In this document: positions 35,069 to 43,732 of the stretch, piece by piece
Numbering within the stretch: the first letter of the stretch is position 1
Layout: every line of letters starts with the position of its first letter
NCBI GenBank assembly: GCA_963678465.1
Contig: OY782858.1
Span: 248,001 to 312,000 of the forward strand
DNA length: 64,000 nt
Direction of reading: 5' to 3'
DNA from: Paludibacter sp963678465
Lineage (GTDB): Bacteria; Bacteroidota; Bacteroidia; Bacteroidales; Paludibacteraceae
The notes under the pieces: model-generated
Told to the model about the DNA's origin: nothing
What the model saw: only the letters and a program-made list of their open reading frames with translations
Database searches by the model: none
Made by a program: the position numbers and the translations under genes

Positions 35069-35980
35069 ATGAAACAATTTAAACTTTACGGAGCAATAGT
35101 TTTGGCCATGATATTCTGGTCGGTATCCTTTATCTGGACGCGGGTTGCCATCGAGTCGTTTCAGCCGGTAACTTTGATATCGTTGAGGTTGTTGATTGCT
35201 TCGGTATTGTTGTTTGTGGTTTCGAAACTGGCCGGTAAATTTCAGAAAATACGGAAGGCAGATCTCAAATGGTTTGTTCTTTTGGCATTTTTTGAGCCTT
35301 ATATGTATTACATTGGCGAAACCTATGGACTGACTATGGTGGAATCTACGCTGGCTTCGGTAATCGTTTCCACGATTCCATTATTTGCTCCTATACTGGC
35401 CTATTCCCTTTTGAAGGAAAAAATTGGCTGGGCCAATGTGCTTGGTATTTTAGTGTCGCTGACAGGTGTTTTCTTTGTGATTTACGAGCCCGGCGGTGGG
35501 TTTGCCGCTAATCCTTTGGGCGTAAGTCTTTTGTTTTTGGCTGTTTTTTCGGCCATTTGTTACACCACTACTTTGCGAAAAATTTCAAGTCACTATTCCA
35601 CTATCAATATTATTCTATACCAAAGTGTTATTGGTTTGGCTTTCTTTGTCCCAACATTTTTTATTACCGATTTTTCGACGATCGGAACTTTGAGAGTAAG
35701 TACCGAGTCGCTTGGAGCACTATTGATGCTATCTGTTTTTGCATCGGTCATTGCTTTTGTGCTGTTTGCAGCGGTGGTTCGAAAAATTGGTGTGGCCAAA
35801 ACGAATGTTTTTGTAAATTTGATACCGGTTTTCACGGCTGTTTTTGCATGGTGGTTTCTGAACGAACAGCTTACATGGTTGAAGATATCAGGAATTGTGA
35901 TTGTGGTTTCCGGACTTTTTGTGAGTCAGGTAAGTAAAGTGAAATTTAATTTGAAACGCATCAGAGGAACGGAATATTAA
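35069..35980 (+). CDS. DMT-superfamily (EamA) transporter
   Basis: Product of 303 residues from ATG 35069; the longer frame from 35030 would begin inside the hairpin stem. Ten hydrophobic segments arranged as two EamA repeats, with FWSVSFIWTRVAIE at the first and AWWFLNEQLTWLKISG near the end, place it among drug/metabolite exporters of the inner membrane. Substrate is not predictable. It ends 104 bp before plsC. Confidence 0.9.
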   Translation: MKQFKLYGAIVLAMIFWSVSFIWTRVAIESFQPVTLISLRLLIASVLLFVVSKLAGKFQKIRKADLKWFVLLAFFEPYMYYIGETYGLTMVESTLASVIVSTIPLFAPILAYSLLKEKIGWANVLGILVSLTGVFFVIYEPGGGFAANPLGVSLLFLAVFSAICYTTTLRKISSHYSTINIILYQSVIGLAFFVPTFFITDFSTIGTLRVSTESLGALLMLSVFASVIAFVLFAAVVRKIGVAKTNVFVNLIPVFTAVFAWWFLNEQLTWLKISGIVIVVSGLFVSQVSKVKFNLKRIRGTEY

Positions 35981-36084
35981 TGTTCCTGGTGGAGTACAGG
36001 TAGTTGAAGGTGTTGTTTTGATGAATATGTTTATTGTAGTGAATTGATTTTTATGTGATTTAACTCGACTTTTAGCATAATTGT

Positions 36085-36810
36085 ATGAAACAGGGACTAA
36101 AAATTTTGTTTTTCTTTTATCAATGGCTAATTGCTTTCCCGCTATTGCTTGTGCTGACTATCGTTACAGCATTGGCTACTATTTTACTTTCTCCACTCTT
36201 CCCGAACAAAAGATTTTCGTACTTTCCGGCACGATGGTGGGGCAGGGCATTTTGTTATTTACTGTTTATAAAAGTGAAGCTAATTGGCCTCGAAAAACTG
36301 AACGCTCAACAATCTTACGTTATCGTGTGTAACCATCAGAGCATATACGATGTGTTTGTGGTGTATGGATGGTTACCTATGATTTTTAAATGGCTAATGA
36401 AAGCAGAACTACGAAAGATTCCTTTGGTAGGTAAAGCTTGTGCAGATGCCGGACATATTTTTATTGATCGCAGCAATGCAGTAACGGCAAAACATAGCAT
36501 AGAACAAGCCGAAAAACAATTGAAGAATGGAAACTCTGTAGTTATTTTTCCTGAAGGCACAAGAACTCACAACGGGGAAATGTGCAAATTCAAGCGAGGA
36601 GCTTTTCTTATTGCCACCGATCTTCATTTACCAATACTGCCGGTAACCCTGCGTGGCTGTTACGAACGCCTTCCTCGCAATACAGTGAATGTAGTGCCGG
36701 GAATAATCGAAATCATCATTCATCAGCCTGTCGACGTAAATAGCTATGGCGCTGATGGCACTCCTAAGTTAATTCAGGATAGCTGGAACATAATTAACTC
36801 AGCATTATAA
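36085..36810 (+). CDS. plsC: 1-acyl-sn-glycerol-3-phosphate acyltransferase
   Basis: Product of 241 residues. An N-terminal hydrophobic hairpin leads to the acyltransferase motifs NHQSIYD (H-x4-D type) and FPEGTRTHNGE, with the intervening FIDRSNA block. It acylates lysophosphatidic acid to phosphatidic acid in the inner membrane; close paralogues that act on other lysolipids cannot be excluded. It ends in a clear terminator. Confidence 0.9.
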   Translation: MKQGLKILFFFYQWLIAFPLLLVLTIVTALATILLSPLFPNKRFSYFPARWWGRAFCYLLFIKVKLIGLEKLNAQQSYVIVCNHQSIYDVFVVYGWLPMIFKWLMKAELRKIPLVGKACADAGHIFIDRSNAVTAKHSIEQAEKQLKNGNSVVIFPEGTRTHNGEMCKFKRGAFLIATDLHLPILPVTLRGCYERLPRNTVNVVPGIIEIIIHQPVDVNSYGADGTPKLIQDSWNIINSAL

Positions 36811-36834
36811 AAATAAGATAAAGTCTTGTTTGCT

Positions 36835-36877
36835 AAGGTTGGTTTCTTTTACACAGAAGCCAACCTTTATTTTTTTA
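36835..36877 (+). terminator. Terminator of plsC
   Basis: AAGGTTGG...TTCT (36835-36847) pairs with AGAA...CCAACCTT (36855-36867), one internal mismatch, followed by a T-rich run. Confidence 0.88.
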
Positions 36878-37023
36878 GTTCATCTTTGTCTGAATTAAAT
36901 TATGTAGTATTCTGAGTTAAATAAAGTTAAATATGATTTTGTTCCTGATTGATTAAATTGCTGTTATATAGTATTTTGTGTATTTATTTTTATAATCATA
37001 TAAAATTTTAGCAGGTACTATGT

Positions 37024-37055
37024 ATTGCAAGGTACTATAATATCACATATATTTG
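37024..37055 (+). promoter_or_regulatory. Candidate promoter of the ABC efflux operon
   Basis: ATTG (37024-37027) and TATATTTG (37048-37055) are 20 bases apart, one off the usual 19. It would leave a leader of about 120 bases before the ATPase start. Confidence 0.55.
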
Positions 37056-37182
37056 CAAAGAATTATTGTTATTCGATATAAATATAACTTTTTTCATTAA
37101 AAATTCAATTAAATACGGAATAGCCGTAAAAAGAACAAATATTGAGTCAGACTTACATAAAACCGAAATACAAATTTTTAGT

Positions 37183-37890
37183 ATGATTACACTTACAGAC
37201 ATAAACAAGACCTACTACACCGAAGCTACTTCGCTTCACGTATTGAAAGGTATTGACCTCCACATTTCAAACGGTGAATATGTTTCAATTATGGGAGCTT
37301 CCGGTTCTGGAAAATCAACATTGTTGAACATACTCGGTATTCTCGATAACTACGATACCGGCGATTATTTTCTCGATAATAAATTGATTAAGAACCTCTC
37401 CGAGAAACAATCGGCAGCTTATCGCAACGAGATGATTGGTTTTGTTTTCCAGTCCTTCAACCTGATAAATTTTAAGAATGCACTCGAAAACGTGGCGTTG
37501 CCGCTTTATTATAAAAACATAAATCGCAAACGACGCAATATAATTGCAATGGAATATCTCGATCGTATGGGGCTGAAAGATTGGGCGTTGCATATGCCGA
37601 ATGAAATGTCGGGTGGACAGAAACAGCGTGTGGCAATTGCCCGTGCCATTATCTCACAGCCTAAAATTTTGCTTGCCGACGAACCTACAGGTGCATTGGA
37701 CAGCCATACCACCGTGGAGGTGATGAAAGTTTTAAAGGAGTTGAATGACAATGGTCTGACAACAATTATTGTAACACACGAAAAATCCGTTGCCGACGAA
37801 ACACGCAAAGTCATTCACATAAAAGATGGTTTGATCGAAAGCATAGAAGAAAGAGAAAAAGAAAGCAAATTTAGTGGTTTAATCAGATGA
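37183..37890 (+). CDS. MacB-type ABC transporter ATP-binding protein
   Basis: Product of 235 residues from ATG 37183; the frame is open another 39 residues upstream but those are low-complexity and AT-rich, while MITLTDINKTYYTE is the normal opening. Walker A GASGSGKST, signature MSGGQKQR and Walker B LLADEPTGALD are intact. It energises the permeases encoded next, forming a MacB-like mechanotransmission pump in the inner membrane. The gene after it starts 88 bp downstream. With a HlyD adaptor and TolC in the same run, the operon encodes a complete tripartite exporter. Confidence 0.94.
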   Translation: MITLTDINKTYYTEATSLHVLKGIDLHISNGEYVSIMGASGSGKSTLLNILGILDNYDTGDYFLDNKLIKNLSEKQSAAYRNEMIGFVFQSFNLINFKNALENVALPLYYKNINRKRRNIIAMEYLDRMGLKDWALHMPNEMSGGQKQRVAIARAIISQPKILLADEPTGALDSHTTVEVMKVLKELNDNGLTTIIVTHEKSVADETRKVIHIKDGLIESIEEREKESKFSGLIR

Positions 37891-37978
37891 CCATCATCAG
37901 TCAGATTTTTAATACCATACTGTAATTGAAAAACAAAGCTATTGAAAGATTCAAAATAATTAAACAGGAAATAAATCG

Positions 37979-39226
37979 ATGAACATTCTACAGGAAATAT
38001 TTTCAGGATTAAAGCACAACAAGCTGCGTACCATTCTCACGGGGCTGTCGGTGTCATGGGGAATTTTCATACTCATTATTTTGTTGAGTGCAGGAAATGG
38101 TCTGAAAAACGGAGTCATTTCCAACTTCAGTGATCGTGCCACCAATATGGTTCAGATTTGGTCAGGCCGTTCGTCTTTACCTTACAAAGGACTCAAAAGT
38201 GGTCGTTCGCTCAATTTTGCCGAGAAACAAATTGTAGATTTGAAGGACGGACTCAAAGAAACTTCAGGTCAAACAGGGGTAATCGAAAAAAATCTCACCA
38301 TAACCTATAATAACGAATATGGTTCTTTCAGCATAAACGGGGTAAAGCCTGCTTACAACGATATTTTCAACCTGAAATTCGATCAGGGCAATGGACGATT
38401 TATTAATGACATGGATTTGAAGAATAATAATAAGGTCATAATTATTGATCGAAAAATTGAAGAAACATTGTTTAAGACCGAATCGGCGCTCGGAAAATAT
38501 GTAAAAGTGGGTGAAGTAATGTTCAAAGTGGTGGGAATAAATACCAAAAAAGAAAGATATGGCGAAGGGTCGGCTTATATTCCGTTCACAACAGCACAGT
38601 CTATATTCAATCCTGATAAGAAGTTTTATAACATTGCCATGCAGGTAAACGGTCTTAAAACCAAAGAAGAAAATGATGCTTTCAACGACCGGTTAAAAGA
38701 AAATATGTCGCAAAGCTTGCGATTCGACCCCAAGGATACACAGGCGCTTTATCTGTGGAATTCGCAACGCGACTATATTGAAACAATGAAGATATTTGGT
38801 GGAATTACGATTTTTGTTTCCATTATCGGTATTTTTACATTGATAGCTGGAATTGTTGGAGTGAGCAATATTATGTTGGTTTCGGTAAAAGAAAGAACCC
38901 GTGAAATTGGCATCCGAAAAGCCATTGGCGCTCCACCGAGAAGTATTCTTACTTCAATCATTATCGAATCGATTTTAATTACTACAGCATTTGGCTATTT
39001 AGGAATGGTTGTCGGTGTAGGACTGTCAGAACTTGTTAACATGATAATGCAACAAAGTGCAGCCCAAAGTGAGAGCGAAATGTCGATTTTCAAGGATCCA
39101 ACTGTTGATTTAACTTATGTTTTTGTCTCCACAGCCATACTCATAATTGCAGGAGTAATTGCCGGTTATATGCCTGCACGTCGCGCAGTGAAGATTAAAC
39201 CGATTGAAGCTATGCGGGAAGAATAA
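37979..39226 (+). CDS. ABC transporter permease, MacB/FtsX type (1)
   Basis: Product of 415 residues. An N-terminal helix, a periplasmic MacB-PCD domain (about 45-260) and a C-terminal FtsX domain with three helices (IFGGITIFVSIIGIFTLIAG and later) give four membrane helices. GVSNIMLVSVKERTREIGIRKAIGA is the conserved coupling segment. It is paired with a second permease of the same architecture, so the pump probably works as a heterodimer. Confidence 0.93.
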   Translation: MNILQEIFSGLKHNKLRTILTGLSVSWGIFILIILLSAGNGLKNGVISNFSDRATNMVQIWSGRSSLPYKGLKSGRSLNFAEKQIVDLKDGLKETSGQTGVIEKNLTITYNNEYGSFSINGVKPAYNDIFNLKFDQGNGRFINDMDLKNNNKVIIIDRKIEETLFKTESALGKYVKVGEVMFKVVGINTKKERYGEGSAYIPFTTAQSIFNPDKKFYNIAMQVNGLKTKEENDAFNDRLKENMSQSLRFDPKDTQALYLWNSQRDYIETMKIFGGITIFVSIIGIFTLIAGIVGVSNIMLVSVKERTREIGIRKAIGAPPRSILTSIIIESILITTAFGYLGMVVGVGLSELVNMIMQQSAAQSESEMSIFKDPTVDLTYVFVSTAILIIAGVIAGYMPARRAVKIKPIEAMREE

Positions 39227-39298
39227 AATCAGTTTCAATTTATTCAATAACAATTTATTATTTACTATCGACAATCCGCTATACTAAGAAATTTATAA

Positions 39299-40609
39299 AT
39301 GAAAACTAACACAGATACAACTCAAAATAAAACAAAGAATTCAGCTTTCAAAAGTTGGGGTTTCTTCGATCTGGATCGTTGGCAGGAAATATGGATTACA
39401 ATAACGCACAACAAATCAAGGAGTTTTATGACTGCCTTTGGTGTGTTTTGGGGTATGTTCATGTTGGTGGCTATGGTGGGAGCCGGCGTAGCTTTGGAAC
39501 GGGGAATGAATTCTCAGATTGAAGGTTTTGCCACGAACTCCTGTTTTATCTGGACCGATCAGACATCCGAGCCCTACAAAGGGTTAAAGAAAGGACGTAG
39601 ATGGGATATGGAAAATGAAGATATACCGCTGCTTATCAATAGTATTCCTGAAATTCAACACATTGCGCCCGTATTATTTGGTGGTGGTGGAACTAATAAT
39701 GTAACCCGAAACGATAAAGCCGGATCTTTCAGAATGAAAGGTAACTATCCATCGTATAATTCAATTGACGAAAGTATTATGATGGCAGGTCGGTATATCA
39801 ATGATATTGATATTGCCGAAAAGCGGAAAGTATGTGTGATAGGTGAGCGTGTGTACGAAGTGCTTTTCCCTAATAACGAAGATGCTCTCGGCAAGAATAT
39901 TCAGGTAAATGGTATTTATTTTCAGGTGATAGGTGTGGCTCGACACACTTCGAATGTAAATATTGGCGGCGATCCTAAAGAAACGGTTGTACTCCCTTTT
40001 ACTACAATGCAACAGGCATTTAATCAGGGAAATATAGTTCATTTTATTGCTGCTACTGCCCAGCCCGGTATCAAGGTAAAAGTGGTAGAGGACCGAATTA
40101 AAGAAGTATTGAAAGCAAGTCATAACATATCTCCAACCGATAAAACTGCCGTAGGTGGCATGAATATAGAAGATCAGTTCACTATGTTTCTGTACCTGGG
40201 TATCGGAATTGCAAGTCTGATTTGGATTGTGGGCTTAGGTACATTGATGGCCGGAGGTATTGGAGTGAGCAATATTATGTTAGTGACAGTACGCGAACGA
40301 ACCAAAGAAATAGGAATTCGCAGGGCGTTGGGTGCAACTCCACGCAATATCATTACTCAAATTTTAAGCGAAAGTGTTGTGCTGACTTTGATTGCCGGCG
40401 TTGGAGGTATTATGTTGGGGGTAGGCTTGTTGCAGATAGTTGGCGTTGCATTAAGTCAGGGCGATCAGTTTTTCAAAGATCCGCAAATCAGTTTTACAGT
40501 AGCCATTGCTTCTCTTTTTATTTTACTTGTTATAGGCGTGCTGGCCGGTTTTTTACCTGCAAACAGAGCCATGAGTATTAAACCTATTGAGGCTATAAGG
40601 GAAGAGTAG
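39299..40609 (+). CDS. ABC transporter permease, MacB/FtsX type (2)
   Basis: Product of 436 residues with the same layout as the preceding permease plus a ~25-residue hydrophilic N-terminal extension. The coupling segment GVSNIMLVTVRERTKEIGIR is nearly identical to that of its neighbour, and the C-termini (KPIEAMREE and KPIEAIREE) match, showing duplication followed by divergence of the periplasmic domain. It is 72 bp after permease 1 and 70 bp before the adaptor. Confidence 0.93.
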   Translation: MKTNTDTTQNKTKNSAFKSWGFFDLDRWQEIWITITHNKSRSFMTAFGVFWGMFMLVAMVGAGVALERGMNSQIEGFATNSCFIWTDQTSEPYKGLKKGRRWDMENEDIPLLINSIPEIQHIAPVLFGGGGTNNVTRNDKAGSFRMKGNYPSYNSIDESIMMAGRYINDIDIAEKRKVCVIGERVYEVLFPNNEDALGKNIQVNGIYFQVIGVARHTSNVNIGGDPKETVVLPFTTMQQAFNQGNIVHFIAATAQPGIKVKVVEDRIKEVLKASHNISPTDKTAVGGMNIEDQFTMFLYLGIGIASLIWIVGLGTLMAGGIGVSNIMLVTVRERTKEIGIRRALGATPRNIITQILSESVVLTLIAGVGGIMLGVGLLQIVGVALSQGDQFFKDPQISFTVAIASLFILLVIGVLAGFLPANRAMSIKPIEAIREE

Positions 40610-40679
40610 AAGCTTTTTTGCCTTATTCTCTCTTGATATATAAAATATAAAAATCGAAATAATTAACTCAGAAATTCGT

Positions 40680-41801
40680 ATGAAAAAGTTTTTTAAAATT
40701 TTAATGCTGATCATTTTGGCACTTGCAGTATTTGGAACGTTTTATTTTTTATGGAATAAATCTCGTCCCGTTGAAAAAAATTACAATGTTGAGGCTGTCA
40801 CTATTGGCAACATCGAAAAACGTACCGTAGCCACCGGAAAGGTAGAACCCCGCAACGAGATTCTTATTAAACCTCAAATGTCTGGTATTATCGCCGAAAT
40901 CTATAAAGAAGCAGGCGATGTGGTAAAAGCCGGCGATATTATTGCCAAAATCAAAGTAATTCCTGATATGGTTAGTCTTAATTCAGCCGAATCGCGAGTA
41001 CAGTTAGCACAGATTTCGTTTGATCAAACCAAACGAAACTACGAACGCGACCAAAAACTCTATGCCGAAAAGGTGATTTCGAAGGAAGAATTTGAAAAAT
41101 CGGAATTGCAGTATTTCAATGGAAAAGAAGAACTTAAAGCCGCGAAAGATAATCTGAGTTTGATAAGGGATGGTATTTCGAATGATAAATCGCAGGTTAC
41201 CAATACACTTGTGCGCTCCACCATCAATGGTACTATCCTGGATGTTCCGGTAAAAGTGGGTAATTCAGTGATTCAATCGAATAATTTCAATGATGGAACT
41301 ACCATTGCTTCGGTTGCCAATATGAACGACATGCTTTTTGTGGGTAAACTTGACGAAACCGAAGTGGGCCGCATCACTGCCGGAATGCCTATGGACATTA
41401 CTATAGGAGCTTTACAGGATATTAAACTGAATGCCACGCTCGAATATATTTCGCCTAAAGGCGTAGAAGAAAGCGGAGCTATTATGTTCGAAATGAAAGC
41501 GGCGGTAAAAGTACCATCGAATGTGTTTATACGTGCCGGTTACAGCGCCAATGCCGAAATTGTATTGAACAAGGTAGAAAAAGTGCTTACAGTACCCGAA
41601 AGTAGCGTTGAATTCAGCAACGACTCAGCATTTGTGTATGTTCAAAATGCAAAAGACCCCAAAATATTTGATAAAAAACAGATCAAGATTGGTATGTCGG
41701 ATGGTATAAAGATAGAAGTGAAAAGCGGCTTGAAAGCTAAAGACAAAATCAGAGGTGCCGAAATTCTGGAAAAAAAGCCTGAAGCTCCAAAAGCTGAATA
41801 A
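40680..41801 (+). CDS. HlyD/MacA-family periplasmic adaptor
   Basis: Product of 373 residues: one N-terminal transmembrane anchor (about 5-24), a lipoyl half-motif (GKVEPRNEILIKPQMSGIIAE), a long helical hairpin with the coiled-coil ERDQKLYAEKVISKEEFEKS, the second lipoyl half, then beta-barrel and membrane-proximal domains. It bridges the inner-membrane pump and TolC. The C-terminus is rich in K, P and E. Position in the operon confirms the role. Confidence 0.93.
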   Translation: MKKFFKILMLIILALAVFGTFYFLWNKSRPVEKNYNVEAVTIGNIEKRTVATGKVEPRNEILIKPQMSGIIAEIYKEAGDVVKAGDIIAKIKVIPDMVSLNSAESRVQLAQISFDQTKRNYERDQKLYAEKVISKEEFEKSELQYFNGKEELKAAKDNLSLIRDGISNDKSQVTNTLVRSTINGTILDVPVKVGNSVIQSNNFNDGTTIASVANMNDMLFVGKLDETEVGRITAGMPMDITIGALQDIKLNATLEYISPKGVEESGAIMFEMKAAVKVPSNVFIRAGYSANAEIVLNKVEKVLTVPESSVEFSNDSAFVYVQNAKDPKIFDKKQIKIGMSDGIKIEVKSGLKAKDKIRGAEILEKKPEAPKAE

Positions 41802-41945
41802 ATATAGTTGAAACAAAAAATTGAATTTCTGTTTTACTGTCTGATTTAATCTTAAATCAACTGACTGTTAAATTGTTATTACTCAATCAGTAGCTCGGGT
41901 AAGTGTGAGTGCTGATTATAATCTGAAAAAAAACGAATTTTTAGT

Positions 41946-43214
41946 ATGAGAAAAACTTTGATCATTATAGGCGCATTTCTGGCTACATTGTTTGTCAGCG
42001 CCCAACAGCAACCCTGGACATTGCAGCAATGTGTGGACACTGCTTTAGCCAATAACCGCAACATAAAACAACGCGAATTGATACGGCAATCGAACGAAAT
42101 TGCCTGGCAGCAAGCACGTAATAATCTGCTACCGAGTGTAAATGCGTCAGTCAGTCAAACCTGGAGTTTTGGTCGCTCGACAGTAACCGATGGTAGAACT
42201 CTGGATGGCAATTCGAACAACTCCAATATTGGAATTTCGAGCGGACTCAACCTTTTCGACGGACTAAAAATGAAGCACCAGATTGATGCACGCATGGCCG
42301 AACTTAAAAAGTCGGAAGCCGATGTGATGAAAATCCGTCAGGATATAGCTCTCAGTGTTTCAACGGCTTTTTTGCAGGTTTTGCTCAACAAAGAGTTGCT
42401 GCAAATTGCCAATGATCAAATTAGGCTTACCGAAAATCGTATTGAGCAACAAAAATCGCTTGTCGATGCCGGAAAATTAGCCGAAGGTGAATTGCTCGAA
42501 CTTTATGCACAACAAGCAAAAGAAGAATTGAACCGCATTCAATCTGAAAACACATTGAAATTGTCGCTGCTCGATTTGGCTCAAATTCTCGAATTACCTG
42601 ATTTTGAAAAATTGGAGATTACAATTCCAACCGATTTAATGGAAAACGAACTGCAACTCTTAAGTGCTGAATCGGTTTTTGAAAGCGCCCTTAAAAACAG
42701 AGCCGAAATAAAAAGTGCCGAATACCAACTTAAAAGCAGCGAAAAAAATATCCTGATCGCTAAATCGGGTTATTACCCTACGCTTGATCTTGGTGCCGAT
42801 GTTGGAAAATCGTTTTACAATGCCTCGCCAACACCCCTGAGTACAAGTGTCGGACTCAGACTTTCGGTGCCTATTTTTAATAAATTTCAGGTAAAAAATC
42901 AGGTTCGCTCGGCACAAATCGATGTTAAAAGTAACCAACTAAATGTGGAAAATACAAAACTTGAATTACAAAAAACCGTGCAACAAGCATATTACAATGC
43001 AGTAGCAGCCAATGCCAAATGGAGCTCGGCCAAAAAATCAGAAGTGGCAAGCATAGAGGCTTATCGGTTTGCCAATCAGAAATACGAAGGCGGCAGAGCA
43101 ACAGTTTACGAGCTGTATCAGGCCAAAAATAATTTGTCGCAGGCTCAGTCGCAGGTCATTCAGTCGAAATACGAATATGTATTCCGCTTGAAGATACTGG
43201 AACTGATGAAATAA
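41946..43214 (+). CDS. TolC-family outer-membrane efflux protein
   Basis: Product of 422 residues with a signal peptide ending near LFVSAQ. Two OEP repeats with long helices and the LQQCVDTALANNRNIKQRE opening and NLFDGLKMKHQIDA region are typical. It forms the outer-membrane duct of the exporter encoded just upstream; the 144-bp gap before it is the largest in the operon. The substrate of the pump is unknown; antimicrobial peptides or lipopeptides are typical for the type. Confidence 0.93.
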   Translation: MRKTLIIIGAFLATLFVSAQQQPWTLQQCVDTALANNRNIKQRELIRQSNEIAWQQARNNLLPSVNASVSQTWSFGRSTVTDGRTLDGNSNNSNIGISSGLNLFDGLKMKHQIDARMAELKKSEADVMKIRQDIALSVSTAFLQVLLNKELLQIANDQIRLTENRIEQQKSLVDAGKLAEGELLELYAQQAKEELNRIQSENTLKLSLLDLAQILELPDFEKLEITIPTDLMENELQLLSAESVFESALKNRAEIKSAEYQLKSSEKNILIAKSGYYPTLDLGADVGKSFYNASPTPLSTSVGLRLSVPIFNKFQVKNQVRSAQIDVKSNQLNVENTKLELQKTVQQAYYNAVAANAKWSSAKKSEVASIEAYRFANQKYEGGRATVYELYQAKNNLSQAQSQVIQSKYEYVFRLKILELMK

Positions 43215-43280
43215 AAGCCTTCACAGGGAAACGAAAAGTCGGATTCCTTTAATCATCTTTTTTTAATAGAAACAATAAAA

Positions 43281-43604
43281 ATGAACGCAGACAACATCAA
43301 ATCTCAAATGCGCAAGGGTTACCTCGAATATTGCATTTTGCTTATTCTGAGAAAAAAACCAGCTTATGCTTCGGATATTATTTCGGAGCTCAAGCAAGCG
43401 AAGCTGATTGTGGTGGAAGGAACTTTGTATCCTTTGTTGACGCGGCTAAAAAACGGCGAATTGTTGGATTACCGTTGGGAAGAATCGCTGCAGGGACCAC
43501 CACGTAAGTACTACGAAATGACCGAAAAAGGGTTGAGTTTTCTCGAAGAACTCGAATTGGCATGGGACGAAATTAATCAAGTGGTTACACAAATTAAAAA
43601 GTAA
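43281..43604 (+). CDS. PadR-family transcriptional regulator
   Basis: Product of 107 residues, a winged-helix domain with YCILLILRKKPAYASDIISEL and the LYPLLTRLKNGELLDYRWEE wing, short dimerisation helix at the end. PadR regulators repress nearby membrane-stress or efflux genes until a ligand binds. It lies between the TolC gene (66 bp) and the PspC-like gene (128 bp) on the same strand, so both the efflux operon and the PspC gene are candidate targets; PadR beside PspC/adhesin-like proteins is a repeated arrangement in Bacteroidota. Confidence 0.92.
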   Translation: MNADNIKSQMRKGYLEYCILLILRKKPAYASDIISELKQAKLIVVEGTLYPLLTRLKNGELLDYRWEESLQGPPRKYYEMTEKGLSFLEELELAWDEINQVVTQIKK

Positions 43605-43732
43605 AGTTATTTTTTTATCAAGGTTTGAAATAATTGATGACAGGAGAAAGGTTTAAAGTTTTTTACGAAAAAAAAACGAACCTGCACCAATCATATAGTT
43701 GCTCAAACATAAACATTTAATTGCTTACAACA

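Larger units (their letters stand above)
36811..37182. other. AT-rich gene-free interval before the efflux operon
   Basis: These 372 bp contain the plsC terminator (36835-36877) and the candidate efflux promoter (37024-37055). The remainder is very AT-rich and I see no gene, tRNA or clear operator. Confidence 0.55.
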